Shown here piece after piece: positions 34,475 to 43,436 of a DNA stretch of 64,000 nucleotides (position 1 is the stretch's first letter; each line of letters starts with the position of its first letter). This DNA is from DATAMF01 sp036260665 (lineage in GTDB: Bacteria; Chloroflexota; Anaerolineae; Aggregatilineales; Aggregatilineaceae). The notes under the pieces were generated by a model. It made no database searches. It was not told the DNA's origin and saw only the letters and a program-made list of their open reading frames with translations. Made by a program: the position numbers and the translations under genes. The stretch lies in the NCBI GenBank assembly GCA_036260665.1, contig DATAMF010000078.1:1-64000 (forward strand), read 5' to 3'.

Positions 34475-35503
34475 ATGACAACCGGTTATATTTCCGATAT
34501 TCGATTTAGGACCCATACGCTCCAGGGACATCCTGAACATGCCGGACGACTGGTAGCCGTACATCAGCAGTTGGAAGCGGAGAAATTGTTCGAACGGTGT
34601 GTGCGGCTGCCCGCTGATTTGGCATCGATTAAAACGCTACACGCGGTACATACACCTTCTTATATTGCCGAATTAGAAAAAACAGCCCACGCTTCTAAGA
34701 TGACAAGATTTGGCCGAGACACGTATGTTTTGCCACAATCGTATGAAATCGCGCGGTTGGCGGCGGGTGGAACGCTGAATCTGGTTCGTGCCGTGATGCA
34801 GGGTGAGGTACAAAATGGGTTTGCATTAGTACGCCCGCCAGGGCATCATGCTACAGCAGGGCAGGGAATGGGATTTTGTCTGCTGAATAATGTGGCTATA
34901 GCAGCAGCTCAGATTCAACAGCAAAACCAGCGGGTACTGATCCTGGATTACGATGTCCACCACGGGAATGGTACCCAGGACATCTTTTACAATAGCCCCG
35001 ATGTGTTTTATATTTCCACTCACCAATCGCCGCTGTATCCAGGGACGGGCGCATTGTATGAAACCGGAGAGGGGCCGGGTGTTGGGTATACACTCAACAT
35101 TCCACTCGCTCCTGGAGCGGGTGACAAAAGTTTTCAGCTTGTATGTGATGAGATTGTGGTTCCAGCTATCCGGCGATTTAGGCCGCAGATAATGCTCGTT
35201 TCCGCCGGGTTTGATGCACACTGGATGGATCCGTTGGCGAATCTTACCGTCACACTCACGGGATTTGATCACATGACACGCACATTAATCGGCCTGGCAA
35301 ACGAATTATGCGATGGTCGAATCGTGTTTGTGATGGAAGGGGGATATGATTTGCAGGTGTTGAGTTATGCGTGGGTTAATGTGGTTCGAGCGCTGCTAGG
35401 TGATACAGAGATGGTAGATCCTCTTCGTCCAAATCGATTGCCCGCGGAGCCAAGAGTCGAACTTCTGCTTCAGCACATAAAACAAGTTCATGAATTGAAT
35501 TAA
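34475..35503 (+). CDS. Histone-deacetylase-family (class II-like/AcuC-like) amidohydrolase
   Basis: 342 residues. Zn-dependent deacetylase fold with the active-site His pair in RPPGHHA (H124, H125). ILDYDVHHGNGTQDIF carries metal ligands D160 and H162, SAGFDAH has D247, and EGGYDL has the conserved Gly-Tyr. The closest characterised families are bacterial acetylpolyamine amidohydrolases, AcuC and HDAC-like amidohydrolases; the substrate cannot be fixed from sequence. It stands alone between a terminator and a TPR-protein gene. It has no signal peptide. Confidence 0.9.
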   Translation: MTTGYISDIRFRTHTLQGHPEHAGRLVAVHQQLEAEKLFERCVRLPADLASIKTLHAVHTPSYIAELEKTAHASKMTRFGRDTYVLPQSYEIARLAAGGTLNLVRAVMQGEVQNGFALVRPPGHHATAGQGMGFCLLNNVAIAAAQIQQQNQRVLILDYDVHHGNGTQDIFYNSPDVFYISTHQSPLYPGTGALYETGEGPGVGYTLNIPLAPGAGDKSFQLVCDEIVVPAIRRFRPQIMLVSAGFDAHWMDPLANLTVTLTGFDHMTRTLIGLANELCDGRIVFVMEGGYDLQVLSYAWVNVVRALLGDTEMVDPLRPNRLPAEPRVELLLQHIKQVHELN

Positions 35504-35571
35504 GTTATGTTGCGCATTTATTTTTAGCATTGCATAATGAAGAAAACAGACAGGCTGAAAGATGGAAACCA

Positions 35572-38500
35572 ATGGCTAATACCCTAACCCTCCGTACGTA
35601 TTTGGATGAACTCAACCAGATGTTGGAAAGTGAGTCTGCGACCAAGGTTGTCAGCCATTGCCGCTATATTTTGCAGCATTATCCTCAAAACGTAGATACC
35701 TACCGCCTGCTGGGGAAAGCACTGCTCCAAAGAGGCCAGCATGAAGGCCTGAAAGAACACTTTGATGAAGCGGTTGAAGTCTTTCAGCGAGTCCTCACGG
35801 TACTGCCTAACGATTACGAAGCCCATATCTGTCTGAGCGAAATTCGGGCCGAAGAGAACGCATTGGACCGGGCGATTTGGCACCTGGAACGCGCCTATGA
35901 GCAAATGTCAGGCAATGTGGAACTCCAAAACGCCCTGCGGAATCTTTATGCACAGCGATATGGCGAACAGGGCAGTCATAAAATTCAACTGACACGCGGG
36001 GCATTAGCGCGCCAATATGCGAATGGACAGCTTTACGATCAAGCTCTGATCGAACTTCGCAAAGCGCTTGAACAGTCTCCTAAGCGGATCGACCTTCAAT
36101 TACTGTTGGCCGAGACCTTGTGGGAAAGCCATCATCCCGTTGAAGCGGGCGAGATGGCTGTTCAGGTGCTGCGAAAATTACCTAACTGTCTGGCCGCGAA
36201 CCGGATCATGGCACGCTTGTTTTTGGATTACGAACGTCCCTCGGATGCACAAAAGTATTTGGATCGAATAGAAGCGGTTGATCCTTATGAGGCACTGCAA
36301 ATTGTGCAACCTGGGGTTGAACCAACGCCGGATATGTATTTGCTTGAACGATTAGATTATTCGGCTAAGGTAGTGGGAGCTTTATCAACACAAACACCGG
36401 ATTGGGTTGAAGAATTGGGTGATTTGGATTCGTTCGGAACGATGGAAGATGCTTTCATCCAACCGGCACCTACGCCAGTCCCACCAACCCAACCTGAACG
36501 TGGGCCTGATCGGATTGATGCTGAGGCTGTTTTTGGCAGCCAGCCGACGGGCACTCCCGAACAAGTTCCCGACTGGTTTTCGAATCTTGGATTGCCCACG
36601 GCTGTACCTAGCGCACCGCAGCCGACTGAAATGCCAGCGGCGTCTTCGGAACCTGACAGTGCAGCCGGTATTCCTGATTGGTTCAATGAGTTTGTTCAGT
36701 CCGAAGAGGCACCTGTGGTGACTGAAGCAGCCGACAAACCTGTTGAGATGGATTGGATGCTGGATGCGGAGGAAGCGGTGCCTTCCTTTGAAGAGTTGAC
36801 AAAACCTGAAGTCTCACAGGACGCACCCATGGACATGGGCTGGATGTTAAATGAGGCAGCGGAAGCAGCACCTTCCTTTGAGGAGTTGACAAAACCTGAA
36901 CTCTCGCAGGACGCACCCATGGACATGGGCTGGACGGCAGCGGACGCGTTTGAAGAGCTACCCAGCCCTGAAACGTCCCAAGAAGCTCCGGTGGAAATGG
37001 ACTGGCTGTTCGCTAGCGATTTACCCACACCTGAACAGCCTGTCAGCGGGGGATTCACTGATTTGCTGGGAGAGATTGAGAGCGCTCGATCGTCATTTGA
37101 TATTGGAGCAGGTCTTGGCAGTGAGGCTGAGCCAATACCGCCGGATTGGATTCGCGCCTTTGAAGATGAGCGAGTGTCGGATATTGTAGAAGACGCGGTT
37201 GAAGAAGATCCGATGGCGTGGATGAAAACGCTGAATATCTCACCGGAAATAGAAGGACAGGATGCAGGCAGCAGTATATCGAGTCAAGAATTAGACGCAT
37301 TGCGGCGGGCGTCTATGCCGCCTTCTGCGCTTGATTTGGAAGCTTTTTTTGCAGAAGAAGAAATTGCTCAGGATTATCCGGCAGGAATTCCTGCTGAGCC
37401 TAACTGGGATACAGCATCAGACAGCCAAGAATCATCTCCGGAAGAGGAGGTAAGCGACGATTGGCTGGCGGAAATGGAAGCGTTCGATGAGTCGGGTTTC
37501 CTGAGTGCGCTGGGAGAGACAGCAACTCCGCCAGCCGAAGCCACGCCGACCAGTGAAGTAGGCGGTGATTGGCTGACGGAAATGGAAGCGTTCGATGAGT
37601 CGGGTTTCCTGAGCGCACTGGAAGAGACAGCGACTCCGCCAGCCGAAGCCACGCCGACCAGTGAAGCGGGCGGTGATTGGTTAGCGGAAATGGAACCACC
37701 CGATGAGTCGGGTTTCCTGAGTGCGCTGGGAGAGACAGCAACTCCGCTAGCGGAAGCTACACCGACTAATGAAGCGGGTGATGATTGGTTAGCGGAAATG
37801 GAACCACTCGATGAGTCGGGCTTCCTGAGTGCGCTGGAAGAAACAGCAACTCCGCCAGCCGAAGTAGCGCCGACCAGTGAAGCAGGCGGTGATTGGCTGA
37901 CGGAAATGGAACCGCTCGATGAGTCGGGTTTCCTGAGCGCCCTGGAAAAGACAGCAACTCCGCCAGCGGAAGCCACGCCGACCAGCGAAGCGGGCGGTGA
38001 TTGGTTAGCGGAAATGGAACAGCCCAGAGGGGCTGACGTTCTCGATTGGCTGCAAACGCCCAATAGGCCTGTGGTTGAGGCGGGCGAATTAGAGAGTCCT
38101 GAAGATACATTAGTCTTAAAACCGGATACTGATGATCGGCTAGAATGGTTCCAAGCAGAATCTGACCCCGAAATTGAAATAGAGCAGACAGGGGCAGGGG
38201 ATATGCCCTATAATGAACCGGCGGCGGAAGTGCAAGCTGATACTCCGGCCTGGTTGTCAGAAATGGCCCCAGTTGAGAATGACGTGCCGGATAACGCTCT
38301 CGACAAGATATTGGAAGAACCCTATGATCCATTTGGCACTGCTAAACCGGACTTAAGCTATCAAACATCGGGAACAACCGGTATTCTTCAGCCGACAGAA
38401 GAACCGGATTGGATGTTCGCATTCTCTGGAGAAGAGGTTCCGCTTGATGTTGAGGAACAACTGGATGAGGCGTTGGGAGTTGGTGAGTCGGAAGAACTCC

Positions 38501-39132
38501 ATCTGGAAGAGTTGGACTTTTTTGCACCAAAACCCGTCACTGATAGTCTACAAGACATCGAACTGCATGATTGGGGCGCGGAGGAACCAGCCGAGGAAAT
38601 CCCCAGCGAGGAAGATGTGTTACCTTCTTCGGAAAGTGAAGAAGGAGGAATGCCTGAATGGTTACTCGCCATTACGGGTCCAGAAGCCGCCAAACTGGAT
38701 GAAGGGTTATTTGTGGTGGAAGAAGAACCTGAGAAATATCCATCGGCGGCGGACACGGGCGTATTGCAGCCCGGTGTGACACCCGATTGGCTTTCTGGGG
38801 TTGGAGATGACATTGTTGAAGAGGAACTCGAACTTTTTGATCAGTTTGAGGCTGAGCGGACGCAGTTCGAAAGTCTAGCCGAAGAGACAGAGGTTGCACA
38901 AGCACAGATTCTAGCTCATACTAGTGAGGCTGAGTGGATTGACAGCGATGACATGGAGGAGATGCCTCAGGATGAGGGTGTGCCGGATGATTTCTCCTTC
39001 GGAGAGCTGTCACCAGCCTGGTTACGATCAGCAAAAGAAGATGAACAAGCGGGGTGGACTGAAACCGAAACTCCGCCTCAGTCGCCCAATTGGCTACGCG
39101 ATTTGTTTGAAGATGATGAGCTGAATAGTTGA
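35572..39132 (+). CDS. Large acidic TPR protein with tandem 36-residue repeats
   Basis: About 1186 residues from ATG at 35572; a TTG at 35530 has no ribosome site. The N-terminus (about 1-240) is a TPR superhelix: VSHCRYILQHYPQNVDTYRLLGKALLQ, FQRVLTVLPNDYEAH and ALIELRKALEQSPKRIDLQLLLAE. The remaining 900 residues are very acidic and Pro/Ser/Thr-rich. They are punctuated by short W-containing motifs of the PDW(F/L/M) or DWL(x)EM type, including five and a partial sixth near-identical 36-residue units (37459-38034). No signal peptide or membrane helix. It is probably a cytoplasmic scaffold whose tail binds many copies of a partner. It pairs with the similar gene at 39179. Confidence 0.75.
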   Translation: MANTLTLRTYLDELNQMLESESATKVVSHCRYILQHYPQNVDTYRLLGKALLQRGQHEGLKEHFDEAVEVFQRVLTVLPNDYEAHICLSEIRAEENALDRAIWHLERAYEQMSGNVELQNALRNLYAQRYGEQGSHKIQLTRGALARQYANGQLYDQALIELRKALEQSPKRIDLQLLLAETLWESHHPVEAGEMAVQVLRKLPNCLAANRIMARLFLDYERPSDAQKYLDRIEAVDPYEALQIVQPGVEPTPDMYLLERLDYSAKVVGALSTQTPDWVEELGDLDSFGTMEDAFIQPAPTPVPPTQPERGPDRIDAEAVFGSQPTGTPEQVPDWFSNLGLPTAVPSAPQPTEMPAASSEPDSAAGIPDWFNEFVQSEEAPVVTEAADKPVEMDWMLDAEEAVPSFEELTKPEVSQDAPMDMGWMLNEAAEAAPSFEELTKPELSQDAPMDMGWTAADAFEELPSPETSQEAPVEMDWLFASDLPTPEQPVSGGFTDLLGEIESARSSFDIGAGLGSEAEPIPPDWIRAFEDERVSDIVEDAVEEDPMAWMKTLNISPEIEGQDAGSSISSQELDALRRASMPPSALDLEAFFAEEEIAQDYPAGIPAEPNWDTASDSQESSPEEEVSDDWLAEMEAFDESGFLSALGETATPPAEATPTSEVGGDWLTEMEAFDESGFLSALEETATPPAEATPTSEAGGDWLAEMEPPDESGFLSALGETATPLAEATPTNEAGDDWLAEMEPLDESGFLSALEETATPPAEVAPTSEAGGDWLTEMEPLDESGFLSALEKTATPPAEATPTSEAGGDWLAEMEQPRGADVLDWLQTPNRPVVEAGELESPEDTLVLKPDTDDRLEWFQAESDPEIEIEQTGAGDMPYNEPAAEVQADTPAWLSEMAPVENDVPDNALDKILEEPYDPFGTAKPDLSYQTSGTTGILQPTEEPDWMFAFSGEEVPLDVEEQLDEALGVGESEELHLEELDFFAPKPVTDSLQDIELHDWGAEEPAEEIPSEEDVLPSSESEEGGMPEWLLAITGPEAAKLDEGLFVVEEEPEKYPSAADTGVLQPGVTPDWLSGVGDDIVEEELELFDQFEAERTQFESLAEETEVAQAQILAHTSEAEWIDSDDMEEMPQDEGVPDDFSFGELSPAWLRSAKEDEQAGWTETETPPQSPNWLRDLFEDDELNS
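37459..38034 (+). repeat. In-frame 108-bp tandem repeat (5.3 copies)
   Basis: Copies start at 37459, 37567, 37675, 37783, 37891 and 37999 (partial), each exactly 108 bases apart. Each encodes a 36-residue unit of the form DWLxEMExxDESGFLSAL followed by ETATPPAEATPTSEAGG. Copies differ mainly by single substitutions, so they look recently amplified. The repeat lies inside the acidic tail of the TPR protein. Confidence 0.95.
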
Positions 39133-39178
39133 TTGTGTAGCACGGTGTCGAGAGCCATCGGCACTCGAGGAGGATTTT

Positions 39179-41734
39179 ATGGTACCGCCCCCTGATAATA
39201 CGGGCAGCGAGTTTCCCGATTTTGATAAAATGACACCTGAGGAAGCAATGGCCTGGTTGGAGAGCCTTGCGCGACGCCAGGGAGCTAATGCGGACGAATT
39301 TCTGACGGACGCTAATCTAGATATTCCTGAACTTCCGCCGGATACCGTTGTGGATGAGCCGGGATATGTGCCTTTTTCGATGACGGATAAGGTAGATGAG
39401 CGGCCTCGACAGGAACGAAAGCCGGAACCACCAGCGCCACCAAAGGAAGAAAAAGAGCCAGAAATTAACATAGCTGATCAGGCACAGGCTGTGCCTGATA
39501 TGAGTATGGAAGAGGCGGCGCTTGATCCGATGCAATGGCTCGACAGTTTGGCCGCGCATCCTGGCGAGGAATTGGAAGATTTAGGACTATTTGGCGAAGG
39601 TGAAGCGGATCAGTTTGAAGCCATCTTCCTCGACGATGAGGCTACTTCTCAAGCCGCAGCCCTTAAATTTGATTTTGAACTCGACACCGAAGCGCCACTC
39701 AATTTAGAACCGCCCGCTTTGCCCGAAATGGATGATACCTTTGCGCTGGACTGGAATCTGGAAGAGCCTACTCCCAGTGAACAGCAACCCGCCGCGGTTG
39801 GGGAAGAGGATCCCTTGGGCGGGATGGATCCGATGTTGTGGCTCGAAAGTTTAGCGATTCGACAAGGGGCAAGTGCCGATCAACTCACAACGGCAGCGAA
39901 TCTGGAGATCGAAGAGGTTCCAGAAGGTACGGTTGTGGATGAACCGGGTTATGTGCCGTTTGATATTTCGGATGGAGCACGGGCTAAAAAGAGCCCAACG
40001 CCAGTTCCTAGCGAACCAGAACCCCAACCGATAGAAGCTGCTGCGCCATCAGAAGAACCCGCTGCCAGCCCAGATGAACTGACGGCTTTGATCGGCGATG
40101 ATCCGATGAAGTGGCTGGAATCTCTGGCGAAGCGGCAAGGCGCTAAATCGGAAGAGCTAACCACGACCGCCGATCTGGAAATACCGGAACTTCCACCGGA
40201 TACGGTTGTGGATGAACCGGGATATACCGAGTATTCGCCCTTCAGTAGTTTTGGAGACGATGAAGTTCGGGCAAAACCGCGTCGTGTGGAAGTTGAACCT
40301 GAACCAGCGCCCGAACCTATGGCAGAAGAACTCGAACCCGTTGCCGAACTATTTGAAGCAGGCGATGATGCGTTGGCGTGGCTGGCTGATCTTGCTGGAG
40401 AGCCAGAGGGTGACCTTTCGGCGTTACTGGCTGAGGAAGAAGCTCCCGCATCGGACAGTATTTCGGCTGAACAATTGGCTGAAATGACGGATGAGGATAT
40501 TGCTTACGCACAGGCGCACGGGCAATTAACGCCACAACAGGAACTCGAATGGCTGCAACGACAGGCGCATAAACTGGCTGAAGTGCGTGAAAGCCAAGAG
40601 ATGGATATTAGTTTCCTGGAAGAGGCTGAGGAAGAAGTACGCCCAGCAGAACCCGCTGAACTGCCGAGTTGGTTGGTTGAAATGCAGCAAGTGCCGGAAG
40701 TGTCGTTCGAGGAAGAAGGCACACTTGAGCCGGAAATGCTCGATATTGCTGACTGGCTGGGTGAAGCAGCGCCCGAAGCAGCTGTAGAGACTTCTATGCC
40801 AGAGAACTTGCCGGAACTGAGCGGGCTGCCTGAGTTAACCTTAGAAGCAGATGTCGACTCCTTATGGGAAGAGGCAGCACCTCAGGAAATTGTCCCCCAA
40901 GAGGAACTCATTCCTGAATCTGAACTCGCGGCATTCCTGGAAGGTGATTTCGGGGCATCGGCAGAAGACTCTTTGGCAGATGCGCTTGATGATGAATTTG
41001 AGCGCAAGTTAGTTGGGGATGAATCGGAACCGGAGTGGTATACCGAAGCCGTTGCACGTGGTCCGGTTGAAGCGCCGCCTCCCATTGAAGTGCCTCCTGC
41101 ACCAGTTGTTGAAACGCTGGCCGAAGCCGCACCGATTGATATGCCGGACTGGCTCAAGGATACAACCGAGGAAGTCCCATCGGATATGGCCGAAGGAATG
41201 CCCGACTGGTTGGCTGAACCTGTTGCCGCTGAGCCGGTAGCCCCATTCGAGGGAATGCCTGATTGGTTGGCGACGGTTGAGGAACAGGCGGTTGGAACCA
41301 CAGGGCTAGACTGGCTTCCCAAGGAAGAAGTTAGACCGACCCCAGAACCAGAGCAACAGCCCAAGCCTGTACTGCGCGCACCCGAACCGACCCCGGAGCC
41401 TGTTGTCTCGGGGCGAGGGCTTGTCATTCCGCCGGGGCCGTTATTTGATAAATATCGGGAACGCCTGGAAGCTAATCAGAATGATTATGCTACCCGGCTG
41501 GCCTTAGCACGAGCGCTTCACGCTAATCGTGAGGTAGGCACGGATCTGGATCATTATGAAGTGCTGATTGAAGCGTCGCAACTTTTGCAAGACGTTTCAA
41601 CCGATTTGAAGAACCTGATGCAAGAGCAGGAAAATAACCCGCGTGTTCGCCGATTGTTGGGCGACACGTATATGCGGCAGGGTATGCTGCAAGATGCGCT
41701 GGATGCCTACCGCAGCGCGCTTGAACAACTGTAA
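39179..41734 (+). CDS. Acidic repeat protein with C-terminal TPR-like helices
   Basis: 851 residues; GAGGAGG precedes the ATG. Three copies of a block of about 46 residues (near 15-65, 218-265 and 315-362) share WLESLARRQGA or a close variant, an ELTT-ADLEIPELPPDTVV segment and DEPGY. A shorter DPMQWLDSLAAHPGEE variant also occurs. The acidic middle has several SWLVEMQ- or PDWLAE-type motifs like those of the upstream protein. The C-terminus (about 755-851) is helical and TPR-like, with NQNDYATRLALARALHANREV and VRRLLGDTYMRQGMLQDALDAYRSALEQL. It is probably a partner of the upstream paralogue-like protein. No family assignment. Confidence 0.7.
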   Translation: MVPPPDNTGSEFPDFDKMTPEEAMAWLESLARRQGANADEFLTDANLDIPELPPDTVVDEPGYVPFSMTDKVDERPRQERKPEPPAPPKEEKEPEINIADQAQAVPDMSMEEAALDPMQWLDSLAAHPGEELEDLGLFGEGEADQFEAIFLDDEATSQAAALKFDFELDTEAPLNLEPPALPEMDDTFALDWNLEEPTPSEQQPAAVGEEDPLGGMDPMLWLESLAIRQGASADQLTTAANLEIEEVPEGTVVDEPGYVPFDISDGARAKKSPTPVPSEPEPQPIEAAAPSEEPAASPDELTALIGDDPMKWLESLAKRQGAKSEELTTTADLEIPELPPDTVVDEPGYTEYSPFSSFGDDEVRAKPRRVEVEPEPAPEPMAEELEPVAELFEAGDDALAWLADLAGEPEGDLSALLAEEEAPASDSISAEQLAEMTDEDIAYAQAHGQLTPQQELEWLQRQAHKLAEVRESQEMDISFLEEAEEEVRPAEPAELPSWLVEMQQVPEVSFEEEGTLEPEMLDIADWLGEAAPEAAVETSMPENLPELSGLPELTLEADVDSLWEEAAPQEIVPQEELIPESELAAFLEGDFGASAEDSLADALDDEFERKLVGDESEPEWYTEAVARGPVEAPPPIEVPPAPVVETLAEAAPIDMPDWLKDTTEEVPSDMAEGMPDWLAEPVAAEPVAPFEGMPDWLATVEEQAVGTTGLDWLPKEEVRPTPEPEQQPKPVLRAPEPTPEPVVSGRGLVIPPGPLFDKYRERLEANQNDYATRLALARALHANREVGTDLDHYEVLIEASQLLQDVSTDLKNLMQEQENNPRVRRLLGDTYMRQGMLQDALDAYRSALEQL

Positions 41735-41766
41735 TCGTAGGCGTTTGGAACTTGTTGATTAACAAG

Positions 41767-41791
41767 GGGCTGGGTTCGCGCAACCTAGCCC
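41767..41791 (+). terminator. Weak terminator after the acidic repeat gene
   Basis: GGGCTGGGTT / AACCTAGCCC 10-bp stem with one G-T pair (41767-41776, 41782-41791), followed by GCTTGTTGTG. The U-tract is poor, so partial read-through into ndk is possible. Confidence 0.5.
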
Positions 41792-41827
41792 GCTTGTTGT
41801 GTAATGCTCGATTTTTTGGGAGGACTT

Positions 41828-42277
41828 GTGGAACGTACACTCATCATTATCAAACCCGATGCCGTCCAACGCGGCCTGATTGGTGAAATTATTCGCCGAT
41901 TTGAAAATCGCGGACTGCGGATTGCTGGCATGAAGTTTATGCAAGTACCGCGCGAATTGGCCGAACGTCATTATGCTGAACACAAAGGCAAAGGCTTTTA
42001 TGAGGGCCTGTTGCAGTACATCACTTCTGCGCCCGTGGTGGTGATGGCATTGGAAGGCAAAAACGCAATTGCTATCGCCCGTGGGACGATTGGTTCGACC
42101 AAACCCGTCGAGGCGGCACCGGGGTCCATTCGGGGTGATTTTGGAATGGAAGTTGGGCGCAATCTGGTTCACGGGTCGGATAAACCGGAAAGCGCGGAAC
42201 GCGAGGTTAATCTGTTTTTCGCGCCAGAAGAACTGGTTGACTGGCAGCGCGAGACGGATCGCTGGATATTTGAGTAA
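41828..42277 (+). CDS. ndk: Nucleoside diphosphate kinase
   Basis: 149 residues from GTG at 41828 (GGGAGGA upstream); the in-frame ATG at 41804 is not needed and lies before the ribosome site. ERTLIIIKPDAVQRGLIGEI opens the fold, and the catalytic His is in NLVHGSDKPESAEREV. It transfers phosphate from NTPs to NDPs through phospho-His. A strong terminator follows. It is convergent with rsfS. Confidence 0.95.
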   Translation: MERTLIIIKPDAVQRGLIGEIIRRFENRGLRIAGMKFMQVPRELAERHYAEHKGKGFYEGLLQYITSAPVVVMALEGKNAIAIARGTIGSTKPVEAAPGSIRGDFGMEVGRNLVHGSDKPESAEREVNLFFAPEELVDWQRETDRWIFE

Positions 42278-42289
42278 CCATCACAACCG

Positions 42290-42328
42290 CACGAGGCACC
42301 TGATCCAGATGCCTCGTGTTTATTTTTT
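42290..42328 (+). terminator. Strong terminator after ndk
   Basis: CACGAGGCA (42290-42298) / TGCCTCGTG (42310-42318) stem with an inner CTG/CAG extension, followed by TTTATTTTTTT. It is directional for the plus strand; the opposite side has no U-tract. Confidence 0.9.
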
Positions 42329-42330
42329 TG

Positions 42331-42693
42331 CTATTGAATACGGACCATGACAGGTGCTTCGCGCCAGAGTTCTTCCAGATTGTAGTAGGCGCGTTTTTCG
42401 GGCAAAAATGCATGGACCACCACATCACCAAAGTCCATGAGCACCCAGCCGCCGGTTGACGTGCCTTCTACTCGCCAGGGGTTGATGCCGAACTGTTTTT
42501 TCGTCTCTTCACCAATATGTTCAATAATGGCATTGAGCTGACGATCACTGCCGCCGCTGACGATCACGAAAAAGTCGGCGATGGGTGATACCTGACGCAT
42601 GTCCATTAGCACGACATTTTCGCCTTTTTTGTCCGAAGCCAAATCCACTATGGATCGGGCCAAATCTACCGTTTCCAGTTTATTAACCTCCAC
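42331..42693 (-). CDS. rsfS: Ribosomal silencing factor RsfS
   Basis: 120 residues from GTG at 42693 with GGAGG upstream. The Iojap-type fold is VDLASDKKGENVVLMDMRQVSPIADFFVIVSG, followed by GWVLMDFGDVVVHAFLPEKRAYYNLEELW. It binds ribosomal protein L14 and blocks subunit joining during starvation. It is upstream of no obvious partner here; nadD, its frequent neighbour elsewhere, is absent. Confidence 0.95.
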   Translation of the reverse strand: MEVNKLETVDLARSIVDLASDKKGENVVLMDMRQVSPIADFFVIVSGGSDRQLNAIIEHIGEETKKQFGINPWRVEGTSTGGWVLMDFGDVVVHAFLPEKRAYYNLEELWREAPVMVRIQ

Positions 42694-42760
42694 ACGACCT
42701 CCACCAATGCATCATAGATGCCTCCCATTGTAACACGACCTTTTTGATTTGTGCAGACGG

Positions 42761-43345
42761 TTACTTCAGGGGTGCGTGGAATAATACGGTGTAGACGGCC
42801 CCCGATGGCTTAAGCTCACTGCGGATCAGGCTCACATGTTGGACTGTCCAAGACTGCGGTTGTCCGGCTAGGGCACGGCTGATCAAGTCACCCAGCTTTG
42901 CTATGTTATTCCGATCCGCGTCCTGACGCACACGTCCCAGCGTTAGATGGGGATTAAAGGCCCGATCTTCAGTAGGATAACCTAACGGGGCGATATGGTC
43001 CTCAACGGCCTGTTGCAGCGCGTTGAGCAGGGTTTCACTGCCGTGAATCCCAACCCAGACGACACGGGGGCGTTTGAGATTCGGGAAACAGCCGAGGCCG
43101 CCAGCGGTCAGATCGAAAGGTGCAACCTGCTGGGCCGCCTCGGAAAGCTTATTTTGCAGCGTTTCGCGCTGGCTGACAGGCGCATCGCCTAAAAATTTCA
43201 GTGTGAGATGGATGCCTTTGGGATCAACCCAACGCACAGTTTGCGGCGGAATCTGCCGCTTTAAGTTGGTCTGGATGGATGTCAGTTCCTCCAATACATG
43301 GGGAGGAAGTTCCAGGGCAATAAAAAGACGCCACATTTCGGTCAT
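42761..43345 (-). CDS. thpR: RNA 2',3'-cyclic phosphodiesterase
   Basis: 194 residues. The two HxTx motifs of the 2H phosphoesterase family are HLTLKFLGDAP (about 46-56) and HLTLGRV (about 138-144). The N-terminal WRLFIALELPPHVLEEL is typical of LigT/ThpR. It hydrolyses 2',3'-cyclic RNA ends. AGGAGG lies seven bases before the start. Divergent from the TPR gene at 43437. Confidence 0.93.
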   Translation of the reverse strand: MTEMWRLFIALELPPHVLEELTSIQTNLKRQIPPQTVRWVDPKGIHLTLKFLGDAPVSQRETLQNKLSEAAQQVAPFDLTAGGLGCFPNLKRPRVVWVGIHGSETLLNALQQAVEDHIAPLGYPTEDRAFNPHLTLGRVRQDADRNNIAKLGDLISRALAGQPQSWTVQHVSLIRSELKPSGAVYTVLFHAPLK

Positions 43346-43436
43346 GGTTTCGCCTCCTGTTTGGCCCAGTATAGCGCAAGATTGCGGTGTTGTTGTACAA
43401 TGATCGCCATCCTCGAATTACTCTTAAGGTGGGCTA

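Noticed and set aside
37459..38034. CRISPR array
   Set aside because: Spacing is regular, but the whole 108-bp unit is conserved without variable spacers, and it is in frame with a protein gene.
37374..38063. Antisense 229-codon ORF over the tandem repeat
   Set aside because: A shadow of the 108-bp in-frame repeat; Ser/Ala-rich repeated product, and the plus-strand protein frame is supported by TPR and acidic structure on both sides.
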